Assembly: GCF_007990505.1 (NCBI RefSeq)
Contig: NZ_AP019822.1
Coordinates: 2,105,568-2,169,567 of the forward strand
Direction of reading: 5' to 3'
DNA length: 64,000 nt
From: Pseudoleptotrichia goodfellowii
GTDB lineage: Bacteria > Fusobacteriota > Fusobacteriia > Fusobacteriales > Leptotrichiaceae
Shown here piece by piece: positions 17,069 to 26,800 of the stretch. The notes under the pieces were generated by a model. That model saw only the letters and a list, made by a program, of their open reading frames with translations. It was not told the DNA's origin and ran no database searches. Both the position numbers and the translations under genes were made by a program. Every line of letters starts with the position of its first letter. Position 1 is the first letter of the stretch.

Positions 17069-18918
17069 CTTACCTTCTTATTAGTATCTAAGATTTTTTT
17101 TATTAAATTTTGTCTATCATCATAAAAATTTTTATATTCTTTTATTCGCCACATGTTTTCCTTTAATCGCTTTATATCTGAATAAGTTAATACTCCATTT
17201 CTGTGCTGTGACGCTTCTTTATAATATTGATAATCATCTTTTAAACTAAGTCCTACTCCAGCAGCTCCTATTTTCTCACGTTGCTCTTTTGTAGTTGGAT
17301 CTATACCTTTAGGAGCTGTACCATATTTTTTCCAAAATCCAACATCTGTTATTCCATGTTGAGCAGCATCAATATTAATAGAACCATATGTATAAAAATT
17401 ATATGTCCCCATATTTTTGGGGTCATTTTTAAGTTGTTCTCCTTTACTATTGACTATAAATTCATATCCATCATCTTGGACATATTTTCTATTTACTTCT
17501 TTAAAATTTATTGCTATTTCTCCATTTTTAAATGTTAGATTATGATAAACACTCTCATTTTCTGGGATCATTTTTAACTCCATAGGACTACCATTATTTC
17601 TAATTATTTTTATATACGTATTTCCATTTGATTTTGTGTATGGTTTTCCTACCGATTTAACTCTTAAAGTATATTTAGCTTGAAAAAAATAATAATTTAT
17701 CTCTTCTCTATATGGTCCTTCCTCCTCATATTTTTTCCAATCTACTTTTAATCCAAATATGCTATTTAATTCTCTCTCTATTTCTGTTTTCTTATATGTT
17801 GTTCCATCAGATTTTTTTTCTTTCAACAAACTATTATTAAAGAACATAGCTCCCCAACCTTCATTTCTTTTATCCCCCACATGCTCACCAAAATCAGCTT
17901 TGCTGTAATCTTTTCCATCTGACTTTGTCTGTATCGGTATATTTCCTTCCTCATATGTCTTGTTAAAGAAGTCATTCGTTGCTCTTCCTGTACTTTCCAG
18001 TCCTTTTTCTTCCGAACCTTCAGGTACTTTTCTTTGTCTTCCTTCTACCTTCCCTATTACATGACTTCCTTCTTCTGTTATTGTTCCTATCAGTCCTGCT
18101 CTATCTTGGTTTTCTTTTGCTTCTGTGTTTATTATTATCGTATGTTTTCCGTCTTTTCCTACATACGCTGTTCCTGCCTTTATTTTTCCTTTCTCATCTA
18201 TTAGTTGCGGTGCTTTGTCCGGTGTCGTAAATATAATATTTACATCATATCCTAAATCCTTATACGTATCTTTTAATGTCTTTGATATATCTTCCTGGGT
18301 TGTTGACTTTCTTAATCTTTCTCCTCCTATGTTTTCTATCGTTCTTTGAAGTCTTCCTTCACTTAACTGTCCTAAGAAGTTTCTGTTATCATCTCCTCTG
18401 TCATTTAATGATTCTTTTATTGCTCTTCCTATATCATTTATCTCGTCTTTTGATTTTCCTAAATCTTCTTTAAACTTTTTAGGATTTGTTGCATACTCTA
18501 TTGTTTGACTCTCTATATTTATGTTTGTAGTTCTATGTGTATCTTTTGTTGTTTCATTAGCTTTGCTTCTGTCTCTGTTTATAGGGCTTCCTGTTGCACT
18601 TCCTATTTCTACATTTCCTATTACTGTATGTCGTGTTATGCCTTCTTTTCTATGGCTTTCATTGTTTACACCTACTCCATTGACTTTTGCTCCGCCTTTT
18701 CCAAAGTCCACTCCTATTGAGCCGCCTGTTGTCGTTAGATTATCGTGATTGTATAAGTCTGTTCCTTTGTATTCATTTATCTTTAGCTTTCCGTTTCCTT
18801 CTACTCCTATTATTCCTGCCGTATTTTCCACTTTCCCTATTGTAAGGTTACTTCCTTCTCCTAAGATAAATATTGTCTGATTATCTACATAGGCTCTGCT
18901 TCCGTTTGGGAAGTTCAT
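17065..18918 (-). CDS. Orphan CdiA C-terminal toxin cassette 6 (pretoxin type A, GTxNxYTY toxin)
   Basis: 617 residues. Common segment and type A pretoxin ending FGEHVGD near residue 347. Toxin residues ~348-617 are related to the cassette 2 toxin: DWKKYEEE, REEINYYFFQ, ENESVYHNLTF, NDPKNMGTYNFYTY and AQHGITDVGFWKKYGT. So one toxin family appears on both pretoxin types. The activity is unknown. One base change gives QTIFIL where others have QTTFIL. The ATG is in the boundary hairpin. Confidence 0.8.
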   Translation of the reverse strand: MNFPNGSRAYVDNQTIFILGEGSNLTIGKVENTAGIIGVEGNGKLKINEYKGTDLYNHDNLTTTGGSIGVDFGKGGAKVNGVGVNNESHRKEGITRHTVIGNVEIGSATGSPINRDRSKANETTKDTHRTTNINIESQTIEYATNPKKFKEDLGKSKDEINDIGRAIKESLNDRGDDNRNFLGQLSEGRLQRTIENIGGERLRKSTTQEDISKTLKDTYKDLGYDVNIIFTTPDKAPQLIDEKGKIKAGTAYVGKDGKHTIIINTEAKENQDRAGLIGTITEEGSHVIGKVEGRQRKVPEGSEEKGLESTGRATNDFFNKTYEEGNIPIQTKSDGKDYSKADFGEHVGDKRNEGWGAMFFNNSLLKEKKSDGTTYKKTEIERELNSIFGLKVDWKKYEEEGPYREEINYYFFQAKYTLRVKSVGKPYTKSNGNTYIKIIRNNGSPMELKMIPENESVYHNLTFKNGEIAINFKEVNRKYVQDDGYEFIVNSKGEQLKNDPKNMGTYNFYTYGSINIDAAQHGITDVGFWKKYGTAPKGIDPTTKEQREKIGAAGVGLSLKDDYQYYKEASQHRNGVLTYSDIKRLKENMWRIKEYKNFYDDRQNLIKKILDTNKKVR

Positions 18919-18992
18919 GAGGGCTCATTGCCGCCCTCATACTCCCGCTACCCGCGACCTTCGCTCCTTTCAGTCGACTTCGGTAATGCGGG
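18916..18992 (-). repeat. Cassette-boundary hairpin repeat, copy 6
   Basis: Nearly identical to copy 1, including the ACCGAAG variant of the distal part and the ATGAGGGC/GCCCTCAT stem. Carries the ATG of cassette 6. Confidence 0.85.
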
Positions 18993-18999
18993 TTGTCCC

Positions 19000-19890
19000 T
19001 CATTCCACTGGTCTAAATGGCCAACTAAATGTCCATTTTCTCCACTCCTCTTGAGTTATCGTTGCTAAACTAAACGCTTTCATAAATTCATATGGATCTT
19101 CATATCTTTCTAATGGTGTATTATCTATAAGCTCTTTCGGAGCTACCTCATAATCTATTTCTAAATCATACCTATGATACATAGCTATCTTTGCATAGAT
19201 TATTACAAACATATGTAAATAAAAGTCATAATTCGGATTCAAATCATACATTAACTTTTTTGCAAGTCTCGGCTCCATCATTAATTCTATCGCTTCTTTC
19301 ATTTTTTCTTTGTTTCCCTCTGATAACGCTTTTAAAAACAACTGTCCTGTATAAAAATATACATAATGTTTACTTTCCTTGCACTCCTTCAAATATGCTT
19401 CACTTCTTTTTCCTACTTCTTCCATATCCCCTTTTATTGCTAACAAAACATTTCTTAATATAAACAAGCTTATTTTACTATTAATCATCATATTTTTATA
19501 TACTCTTTTCATTTCATCATAATCATTTGGGGTTATTACTTCCAAATTATTCATTAGAAATTCTATAAAGTCTCTATTATTTGATTCCATTAGTACAAAT
19601 AAATCGCCAACTCCTCGAACAAATCTTTCTCGAACTTTTTGACCCAAAAGCCTTAGTTTTGCTGATATATAGGAATTTAATCTATGTGTTTTTATATCTT
19701 TTTCTATCAATAAATTTTTAGATGACATTTCTTCATAATCTATTGATAAACTATACATACACCATAGTTGATCTCCTACTCTATTTTGAATATATTCAAG
19801 ACTTTCTTTTTCTGACTTTTTATCAATTCCACTAACTAAAATATGACGTAATCCTCTTTCATATTTTGTTTTTCCTGCTACTACATTCAC
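19000..19890 (-). CDS. Predicted helical immunity protein of cassette 7 (Imm49-like)
   Basis: About 296 residues, all-helical, soluble. The start is set at GTG 19888-19890, which has GGAGAG eight bases upstream; an in-frame GTG at 19899 is too close to that SD. The long helical build with repeated short hydrophobic helices (LRNVLLAIKGDMEEVGK, YFYTGQLFLKALSEGN) and a conserved-looking C-terminal EEWRKWTFSWPFRP recalls the Imm49 immunity family, but that match is weak and from memory. It follows the nuclease toxin of cassette 7 by 16 bp. Cytosolic location fits a nuclease. Confidence 0.6.
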   Translation of the reverse strand: MNVVAGKTKYERGLRHILVSGIDKKSEKESLEYIQNRVGDQLWCMYSLSIDYEEMSSKNLLIEKDIKTHRLNSYISAKLRLLGQKVRERFVRGVGDLFVLMESNNRDFIEFLMNNLEVITPNDYDEMKRVYKNMMINSKISLFILRNVLLAIKGDMEEVGKRSEAYLKECKESKHYVYFYTGQLFLKALSEGNKEKMKEAIELMMEPRLAKKLMYDLNPNYDFYLHMFVIIYAKIAMYHRYDLEIDYEVAPKELIDNTPLERYEDPYEFMKAFSLATITQEEWRKWTFSWPFRPVE

Positions 19891-19905
19891 TCTTATCACT
19901 CTCCG

Positions 19906-22900
19906 TTATTTATTTTTTATTATTACGGGTACTATTTTTAATTCTCCTGTATCTTTGTCTATTACTGTTACTCCCGTTCTTAATTTATCGTATTTTCTAG
20001 CTTGTTCAATTAATTTTCTTGTAGGACTATCCTTATCAAGTTTCATTAAAACATTATCTACCCATTCAGATGATAATTGTCTTGTTCCACCTACTCCCTT
20101 ATTAGATAAATTCACAGTTCCTTTATTAGAGAGCTGCTTACTTTCCAGTATCCATACTTCTCCTGTCTTCTCGTCCTTTATCACATGGTCAAAACCATTA
20201 TTTGAACCATATTTCCCCTCATATACCGTTATATTCGGGTCTTTTTCAAATGCTGTGTTAAATACTTTTTCCGTTATCCTTCCACTACTGTCTTCTCCTC
20301 TCATTACAGTCTTTACATCTTTTGATACTTCAGATGGTGTATTTAAAGTTTGTGAATGTTTATTTACATTTTTTGAACCTATCTTATTAGAAGTCAATGG
20401 TGTTTCTGTATATTTTAAATCTCCAAGTCCTGAACTATATTCTGTATTTTTTAAATTTTCATTACCCCCTGAAGATTTATAGTTAAATGATTTTTCTTTA
20501 TTATTTGAATAATTACTCTCAAATGAATTATTCTCTTTATAATCATTTTTAACAGGCTTCTTTAATACTATCTCTTCTGTTTGAATTTTTGTTGCTTCTA
20601 TTGTACTTTTTTCTATTATTTCAGGATTTACTTTAGGATTTTCTTTTGGTATTACCTTTATTGTATATGTTATTCCTCCTGATTTATCTTCTTTTACACT
20701 GTTAGTTACATCTCTCATAGGCTTTTTACCTGAGTTAGAACTTATCGGTTTTATATTTGTATTATTTTGTATTTTTGTTTCTTTCGGAACTTCTAAAACT
20801 CCTTCTGAATTTTCAACTAATACTATATCTTGTGGCTTTCCTTTCGTACTTGAAGATTCATTTTTGGTATGAGAAACTTCATTTTTAGCTCTTACATTAC
20901 TATTTCCATTCCCTAATATCACTGCTCTCTTAGCTTCATACATCGGTCTATAAGTTTGTACGTACTGTGAGGCATATTGCATGCCTTGTCCTGTCATCAT
21001 ATTTAATACATCATAATCATCTTCACCAAAACCTATAGTTGTCATTGTACTTTTTATTGGATTTATTATTCCTTTAAAACTTCTATTTACATTTGCTTCT
21101 TTTCCTGCCTTTAACTTTGCATACTCTTCTCCCGGTGTCCCTTTTATTGTATATCCTTGATTTGTAAAGCCTTGAAGTATTTTTTGTCCGCCCATAAATG
21201 CCTCATTCCCTCCAAAGCTTACATTTGCTGCTCCTGCTCCTGCTGCTAAACATCCTCCTCCTGCTGTTTCCACACACGTTCCAAGACCTATACCAACTGC
21301 ACTTGCTCCTGCTCCCGCTCTTATTACTCCTCCTGCTCCCTGTGCTGTTCCTTCTATTACCATTCCGACTTTTTCTTCTTTATTCATTTCAGCATATTCT
21401 TTTGTTAACCCATATCCTTTTATGAATAAGCCGCCACTCGATATCCCTCTTCCTGCATTTATATCTCTTCTGAAATCTGATATTGTCGGTTGTGGTGTAG
21501 TGTAATAATAATATTGTTCATTATTTGCTAAATATTTTTCTTCAAACCATTCTTTTGATGCTTTTGCTTTTGGATTTCCCAGACTTTCTTCTATTAAATA
21601 TTTTCCTTCAAGTGTATTTATAAGTTTAATATTATAATCCTTATACTCACTTCTCAAGTCAGGATTTTTAGATAAATATATTAAATAATCATAGTCTTCT
21701 TTACTTACTATTCTTCTTCCTATATATTTTTTACTTATCTCAGCTATTTCTTTATTTTTTTCTTCCTGTTTTTTCCTTTCTTCTTCCTGTCTTTTCTTCG
21801 CTTTTTCTGCTTCTGCTGCTTTTCTCTTTTTCTCATTTCTTGCCTTTACTTCTGTTGCTTTTTCTTTTATCGCATTTTTTGATTCTTCTATTGTTTTCTT
21901 TCGCTTATCTCCTCCTGCTATTACATTTTTAGTATCTTTTCCAAGAACTTTTCCTGTCTTGCCAAAGGTTTCTGCTACTTTACCTAAACCTCCTTTTATG
22001 TCTCCTTTTCTTAATCTTGCTCCCGCTTCTCCCAGTCCTGCAAAAAATTTATCTATATGAGCTTTTGTAAAGTCCCCACTAACCTCACTATCAGGATCAA
22101 ATTGTGCGTACTCAAAGTCATATGGATTTACTTTCTTATCGCCCTTTCCTTTTGTTCTGTCTTCTATTTCCTTATACGCTATCTCTCCTGCGACCGTTCC
22201 TTTTTCCTGTCCTTCTCCGTTAGGTTTCGTTCTTCCTCTGTCAAACTCGTTTCTTATACCCCACTCTCTTCCTATTCCTGCTCTTATCTCATCCTCATCT
22301 GCATTCTCATTTATGTATATCTTTCCTGTTACCTTATCGTAAAAGTAATTTATCTCCTGTCCTTGTTCTCTTACCTGAGCTATTCTGTCTTTTATCTTTT
22401 CAGGTAAGTTAGGATCATCTGGATTAAATCTTCCTCCTATCCCAAGCCGTTTCTGTACTTCAGGGTCACTTAAATCTCCTTCTGCTATTAACTTCATATC
22501 TGGAGCTGTCTTTACCCTTATTATATTTTCCTTTATCTCTTCATATCTTCTCTTTTCTGATTGTGATATGTCGCTGTTATCATCTCCTCTTAATATATTA
22601 TCTATTTTCTTTAAGGCTCCTTCTACCGTTGCACTGCCTTCAAGTACTGCTATCCCTACATCTTCTTTAAACTTTGCAGGATGTAATGCATAATCTATAG
22701 TTTGACTTTCTACATATACATTTGTACTGCTATGGTCATCTCTTGTTGTTTTATTGGCTTTACTTCTGTCTCTGTTTATAGGGCTTCCTGTTGCACTTCC
22801 TATTTCTACATTTCCTATTACTGTATGTCTTGTTATTCCTTCTTTTCTATGATTTTCATTACTTATTCCCGCTCCGCTTGTTCCTATTGAGCCGCCTGTT

Positions 22901-23244
22901 GTTGTTAAACTGTCATGATTGTATAAGTCTTTTCCTTTGTATTCATTTATCTTTAGTTTTCCGTTTCCTTCTACTCCTATTATTCCTGCTGTATTTTCTG
23001 CTTTCCCTATTGTAAGGTTACTTCCTTCTCCCAAGATAAATGTTGTCTGATTATCTACATAGGCTCTGCTTCCGTTTGTTTGGCTGTAGTTTACACTTCC
23101 TCCTGTAGGTACTCCTTTGGAGCTTAGATTTACATTTATTCCACTGCTGCTTCCTGTTGTTCTGCTTATGTTCTGTTTACTTTCCTCTACAAGGTTTTCT
23201 ATACTCCCTGTTACTTTGCCACCTTCCTGAAGTCTATGAGGGGC
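19906..23244 (-). CDS. Orphan CdiA C-terminal toxin cassette 7 (long type B, PD-(D/E)XK nuclease), no proper start
   Basis: The open frame runs from 23244 (after an in-frame TGA) to 19906, but has no ATG or GTG in its cdiA-homologous lead; the first possible start is TTG at 23034. Where the other cassettes have CTCATGAAC, this one has CTCATAGAC, so the usual start is lost. The lead retains QEGGKVTGSIENLVEESKQN and more, a longer match to CdiA than cassettes 1-3. Then follow the type B pretoxin, the coiled-coil and Gly/Ala-rich extension shared with cassette 5 (end motif YVQTYRPMYEAK), a low-complexity Asn/Lys/Ser linker, and a C-terminal nuclease with GFDHVIKDEKTGEVWILESKQ, a clear D...E-x-K core. 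Probably a silent donor. Confidence 0.78.
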   Translation of the reverse strand, partial: APHRLQEGGKVTGSIENLVEESKQNISRTTGSSSGINVNLSSKGVPTGGSVNYSQTNGSRAYVDNQTTFILGEGSNLTIGKAENTAGIIGVEGNGKLKINEYKGKDLYNHDSLTTTGGSIGTSGAGISNENHRKEGITRHTVIGNVEIGSATGSPINRDRSKANKTTRDDHSSTNVYVESQTIDYALHPAKFKEDVGIAVLEGSATVEGALKKIDNILRGDDNSDISQSEKRRYEEIKENIIRVKTAPDMKLIAEGDLSDPEVQKRLGIGGRFNPDDPNLPEKIKDRIAQVREQGQEINYFYDKVTGKIYINENADEDEIRAGIGREWGIRNEFDRGRTKPNGEGQEKGTVAGEIAYKEIEDRTKGKGDKKVNPYDFEYAQFDPDSEVSGDFTKAHIDKFFAGLGEAGARLRKGDIKGGLGKVAETFGKTGKVLGKDTKNVIAGGDKRKKTIEESKNAIKEKATEVKARNEKKRKAAEAEKAKKRQEEERKKQEEKNKEIAEISKKYIGRRIVSKEDYDYLIYLSKNPDLRSEYKDYNIKLINTLEGKYLIEESLGNPKAKASKEWFEEKYLANNEQYYYYTTPQPTISDFRRDINAGRGISSGGLFIKGYGLTKEYAEMNKEEKVGMVIEGTAQGAGGVIRAGAGASAVGIGLGTCVETAGGGCLAAGAGAANVSFGGNEAFMGGQKILQGFTNQGYTIKGTPGEEYAKLKAGKEANVNRSFKGIINPIKSTMTTIGFGEDDYDVLNMMTGQGMQYASQYVQTYRPMYEAKRAVILGNGNSNVRAKNEVSHTKNESSSTKGKPQDIVLVENSEGVLEVPKETKIQNNTNIKPISSNSGKKPMRDVTNSVKEDKSGGITYTIKVIPKENPKVNPEIIEKSTIEATKIQTEEIVLKKPVKNDYKENNSFESNYSNNKEKSFNYKSSGGNENLKNTEYSSGLGDLKYTETPLTSNKIGSKNVNKHSQTLNTPSEVSKDVKTVMRGEDSSGRITEKVFNTAFEKDPNITVYEGKYGSNNGFDHVIKDEKTGEVWILESKQLSNKGTVNLSNKGVGGTRQLSSEWVDNVLMKLDKDSPTRKLIEQARKYDKLRTGVTVIDKDTGELKIVPVIIKNK

Positions 23245-23312
23245 TCATTGCCGCCCCTCATACTCCTGCTACCCGCTTTCTACGCTCCTTACGTCGACTC
23301 CGAAAATGCGGG
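23235..23312 (-). repeat. Cassette-boundary hairpin repeat, copy 7
   Basis: Stem ATGAGGGGC/GCCCCTCAT (the longer, compensated version) with loop GGCAATGA. The base after the stem is A rather than G, so no ATG is made for cassette 7. Separates the active cdiA/immunity pair from the orphan array. The segment 23313-23405 has no recognisable feature. Confidence 0.82.
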
Positions 23313-23405
23313 AATTTTTTTAATGATTTCTATTCAAGCATTTTTATAGAAGTACATTCATTTTCTCTACCTGTTAAATATTTTTAACGCAAAAATTAAG
23401 ATATT

Positions 23406-23849
23406 TCAATTTTGATCTTTCATTATATCAATAATTTTATATAATTCTTGTTTTCTAAAATCATAAACTCTATTATAACTTTTCACGAAAGAAAAAAATG
23501 TAAAAAACAGCATAATTAATAATATTATTAAACATCCTTTTTTATAATTTTTAAAAGCACAATATAATAATATTATATACATAATTATGTATATATACAT
23601 GCATATATATATTTTATAAATTTCTAAGTAATATATATTCGGTAATATTAATATAAATAATAAAAAACTAAATAAATTTATTAGCAATATTCTATTTCTA
23701 TATTTTATATCAAACAAAATACGAAATGTTATTATTATATTAAAAACAAATAATATAAATTGCTCATAAATATCACTTCCTGAAAATAAAATTATACAAA
23801 ATATCCACAATAATAAGAGCATAATTCCTTTTTTTAATACTAAAACCAT
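23406..23849 (-). CDS. Predicted CdiI membrane immunity protein of the full-length CdiA
   Basis: About 147 residues, extremely hydrophobic, with four or five membrane segments and short charged ends. No family recognised. Start set at ATG 23847-23849, five bases after GGAGAG; a TTG four codons earlier is possible. It overlaps the cdiA stop by 10 bases. Position makes it the cognate immunity gene. An integral-membrane immunity protein suggests that the current CdiA toxin acts on the inner membrane, for instance by forming pores; this is inference. Confidence 0.65.
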   Translation of the reverse strand: MVLVLKKGIMLLLLWIFCIILFSGSDIYEQFILFVFNIIITFRILFDIKYRNRILLINLFSFLLFILILPNIYYLEIYKIYICMYIYIIMYIILLYCAFKNYKKGCLIILLIMLFFTFFSFVKSYNRVYDFRKQELYKIIDIMKDQN

Positions 23850-26800
23850 TTTTCTCTCCAAGCTCCTCCAATCTTCATATATTTCTTCAATATTTTCTTC
23901 ATGTTTATATTATTACTTCTATCTCTTCCCTTATATTCTAATTCAAACTTAAATTCTTTAGCTTTTTTTTCATTAACTAATTTTTTCATAGCGGAATCTT
24001 CAAAATTAATTGAAACATTTTTTAACCCTGTTTTTTCTTCAATTAATTTCTCATCAAACTTAACATTTTTATTGAGCATTCTTATTTTTCCAGGATGCCA
24101 GTCATACATATCTTCTATTGAATATTTGACATTCGATATTTCTATACTCACATTCTCTTGATCAATCTTCTTTACTTTAACTTTTGCTTCTGTTTTCAAT
24201 ATTGTAGCACCAAATGTGAAAAAAAAGTCTGCTGCTTTTTTTATATCTTCTTTTTCGGATATTTTAACAGATGTTTTCCAATAATCATTGAATTCTATAG
24301 ATTCGCCTATTTTCATTTTATCAAATCCTCCATAGTCTTTATTTATTTTATCAAGTGCTACTAATGGTGTTCCTTTAAATCCTGAGAACCATTCTCCACC
24401 CTCACTTTTTCCTGACTCTATGGAAAAAAATCTATTAATATTTCTCTGCTCTGCTTTTTTTACATCATCATAACCTCTATACCATTCTTCATCAATTTTC
24501 AATGATGTTCCTTTATTATTTAAAAAATGTTCCAAAGCTTCTGCTGAATGAATCAATCCCTGTTTTTTAGATTCTAATATATATTCTCTAGAATTCCTTA
24601 TTATTTCTTCTGCACTCATTTTTCCTAGTAACTTATATTCTTTATCTCCAACATGTTCACCAAAATCAGCTTTACTGTAATCTTTTCCATCTGACTTTGT
24701 CTGTATCTGTATATTTCCTTCCTGATACGTCTTATTAAAGAAGTCATTCGTTGCTCTTCCCGTACTTTCCAACCCTTTTTCTTCCGAACCTTCTGGTACT
24801 TTTCTTTGTCTTCCTTCTACTTTTCCTATTACATGACTGCCTTCTTCTGTTATCGTTCCGATTAACCCTGCTCTGTCTTGGTTTTCTTTTGCTTCTGTGT
24901 TTATTATTATCGTATGTTTTCCGTCTTCTCCTACATACGCTGTTCCTGCCTTTATTTTTCCTTTCTCATCTATTAGTTGCGGTGCTTTGTCCGGTGTCGT
25001 AAATACTATATTTATATCATAGCCTAAGTCTTTGTAAGTATCTTTTAGTGTCTTTGATATATCTTCCTGGGTTGTTGATACTTTCAGTCTTTCTCCTGCT
25101 ATGTTTTCTATGGTTCTTTGTATTCTTGTCTCACTTAACTGTCCTAAGAAGTTTCTGTTATCATCTCCTCTGTCATTTAATGATTCTTTTATTGCTCTTC
25201 CTATATCTCCTATCTCGTCTTTTGCTTTCCCTATATCTTCTTTAAGTTTTGAAGGGTTTGTTGCATAATCTATTGTCTGTCCTTCTATATACACATTTGT
25301 ACTGCTGTGGTCATCTCTTGTTGTTTCATTGGCTTTACTTCTGTCTCTGTTTATAGGGCTTCCTGTTGCACTTCCTATTTCTACATTTCCTATTACTGTA
25401 TGTCGTGTTATGCCTCCTTTTCTATGGCTTTCATTGTTTACGCCTATTCCATTGACTTTTGCTCCGCCTTTTCCAAAGTCCACTCCTATTGAGCCACCTG
25501 TTGTTGTTAAGTTATCATGATTATGTAAATCTTTTCCTTTGTATTCATTTATCTTTAGTTTTCCGTTTCCTTCCACTCCTATTATTCCTGCCGTATTTTC
25601 CACTTTCCCTATTGTAAGGTTACTTCCTTCTCCCAAGATAAATGTTGTCTGATTATCTACATAGGCTCTGCTTCCATTCGTTCTGCTTCCGCTTATTGAA
25701 GCTGAACTCGGTACTCCGTTTGAACCTATCCCCAGTGTTACTCCACTGCTACTTCCTGTTGTTTTACTTATGTTCTGTTTACTTTCTTCTACAAGGTTTT
25801 CTATTGTTCCTGTTACTTTGCCACCTTCCTGATTAAAGCCACTCAGTCTCATATTTTTTGTGCCGTTATGAACTTCTTCTACATTCGTAAATCTTCCATT
25901 CTGATACAGTGTTTCTTCTGTATTCATATTACTTCTTGTTACTGATACACTTCCACCGTTGCCTGTCGTCTGTATTTTATGTCCGTATCCTACTGTTGCT
26001 CCTGCACTTATTCCGAAACCTTTTGAATTACTGCTGTAACTGTTATGTAACTCTACTGCTTCTTTATTGATATTTTCTACATCATTATAGATGAATTTTG
26101 TATCTTTTGCCTGTGTTCCTATGTAGTTTATGTTCTTTACGTTATTATACGTTATGCTTGACTCTTCGTTAATGCCTTTTATTGTCGTTACTACTGCACT
26201 TTCTTCATGAGAGTTTGTTTCACTTTTTGATGTATTAAATCCTACATCCAATCCTATATTCGCATAGAAGTTGTTATTTGCCGAAGCATCTTTTACTCCC
26301 TGTTTTCCTACACTTCCATTTTTATCGTAGTTTCTTTGTCTGTTTCCTTGATTTCCTGCAAGGCCATGTACAGTACCGGTCATAAAGTTTACAGCATTTA
26401 CTGCTCCTCCTACTGTATCTCCTTTTTTTATCTGATCTACTGCTTCTTTTGCCTGTTTTACTCTGTCAAGGGCTGGACTTTTTACACTTGCTGTTACTCC
26501 TATATAGCTGCTCTTTGAGGTTGTCGATACATCTCTTGTGTCTTTTCTTGCTCCGTATGTTACATCTCCGTTATTTATTTCTATCTTTCCATGCTCAAAG
26601 TCTGTCGCTGTTATCTCTGCTCCGTTATTTAAAGTCGTATTATGTCCTACATGCAGACTTGATTTTGCATTTATTGTGCTTTTTTCATCATATGTATTTT
26701 TACTCTTTCCGTATCCTGCACTTACACTCGTTCCCTTTGCACTTGCACTGAAGCCGCTTTTCTTTTCTTCATTATAGTAAGTATTATGCAACTCTCTTGA

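Noticed and set aside
3542-23244. Regularly spaced long repeats suggesting a CRISPR or tandem-repeat array
   Set aside because: The repeats are 76-bp boundary hairpins and ~1-kb coding homology spaced by 2-3 kb genes, not short repeats with ~30-bp spacers.
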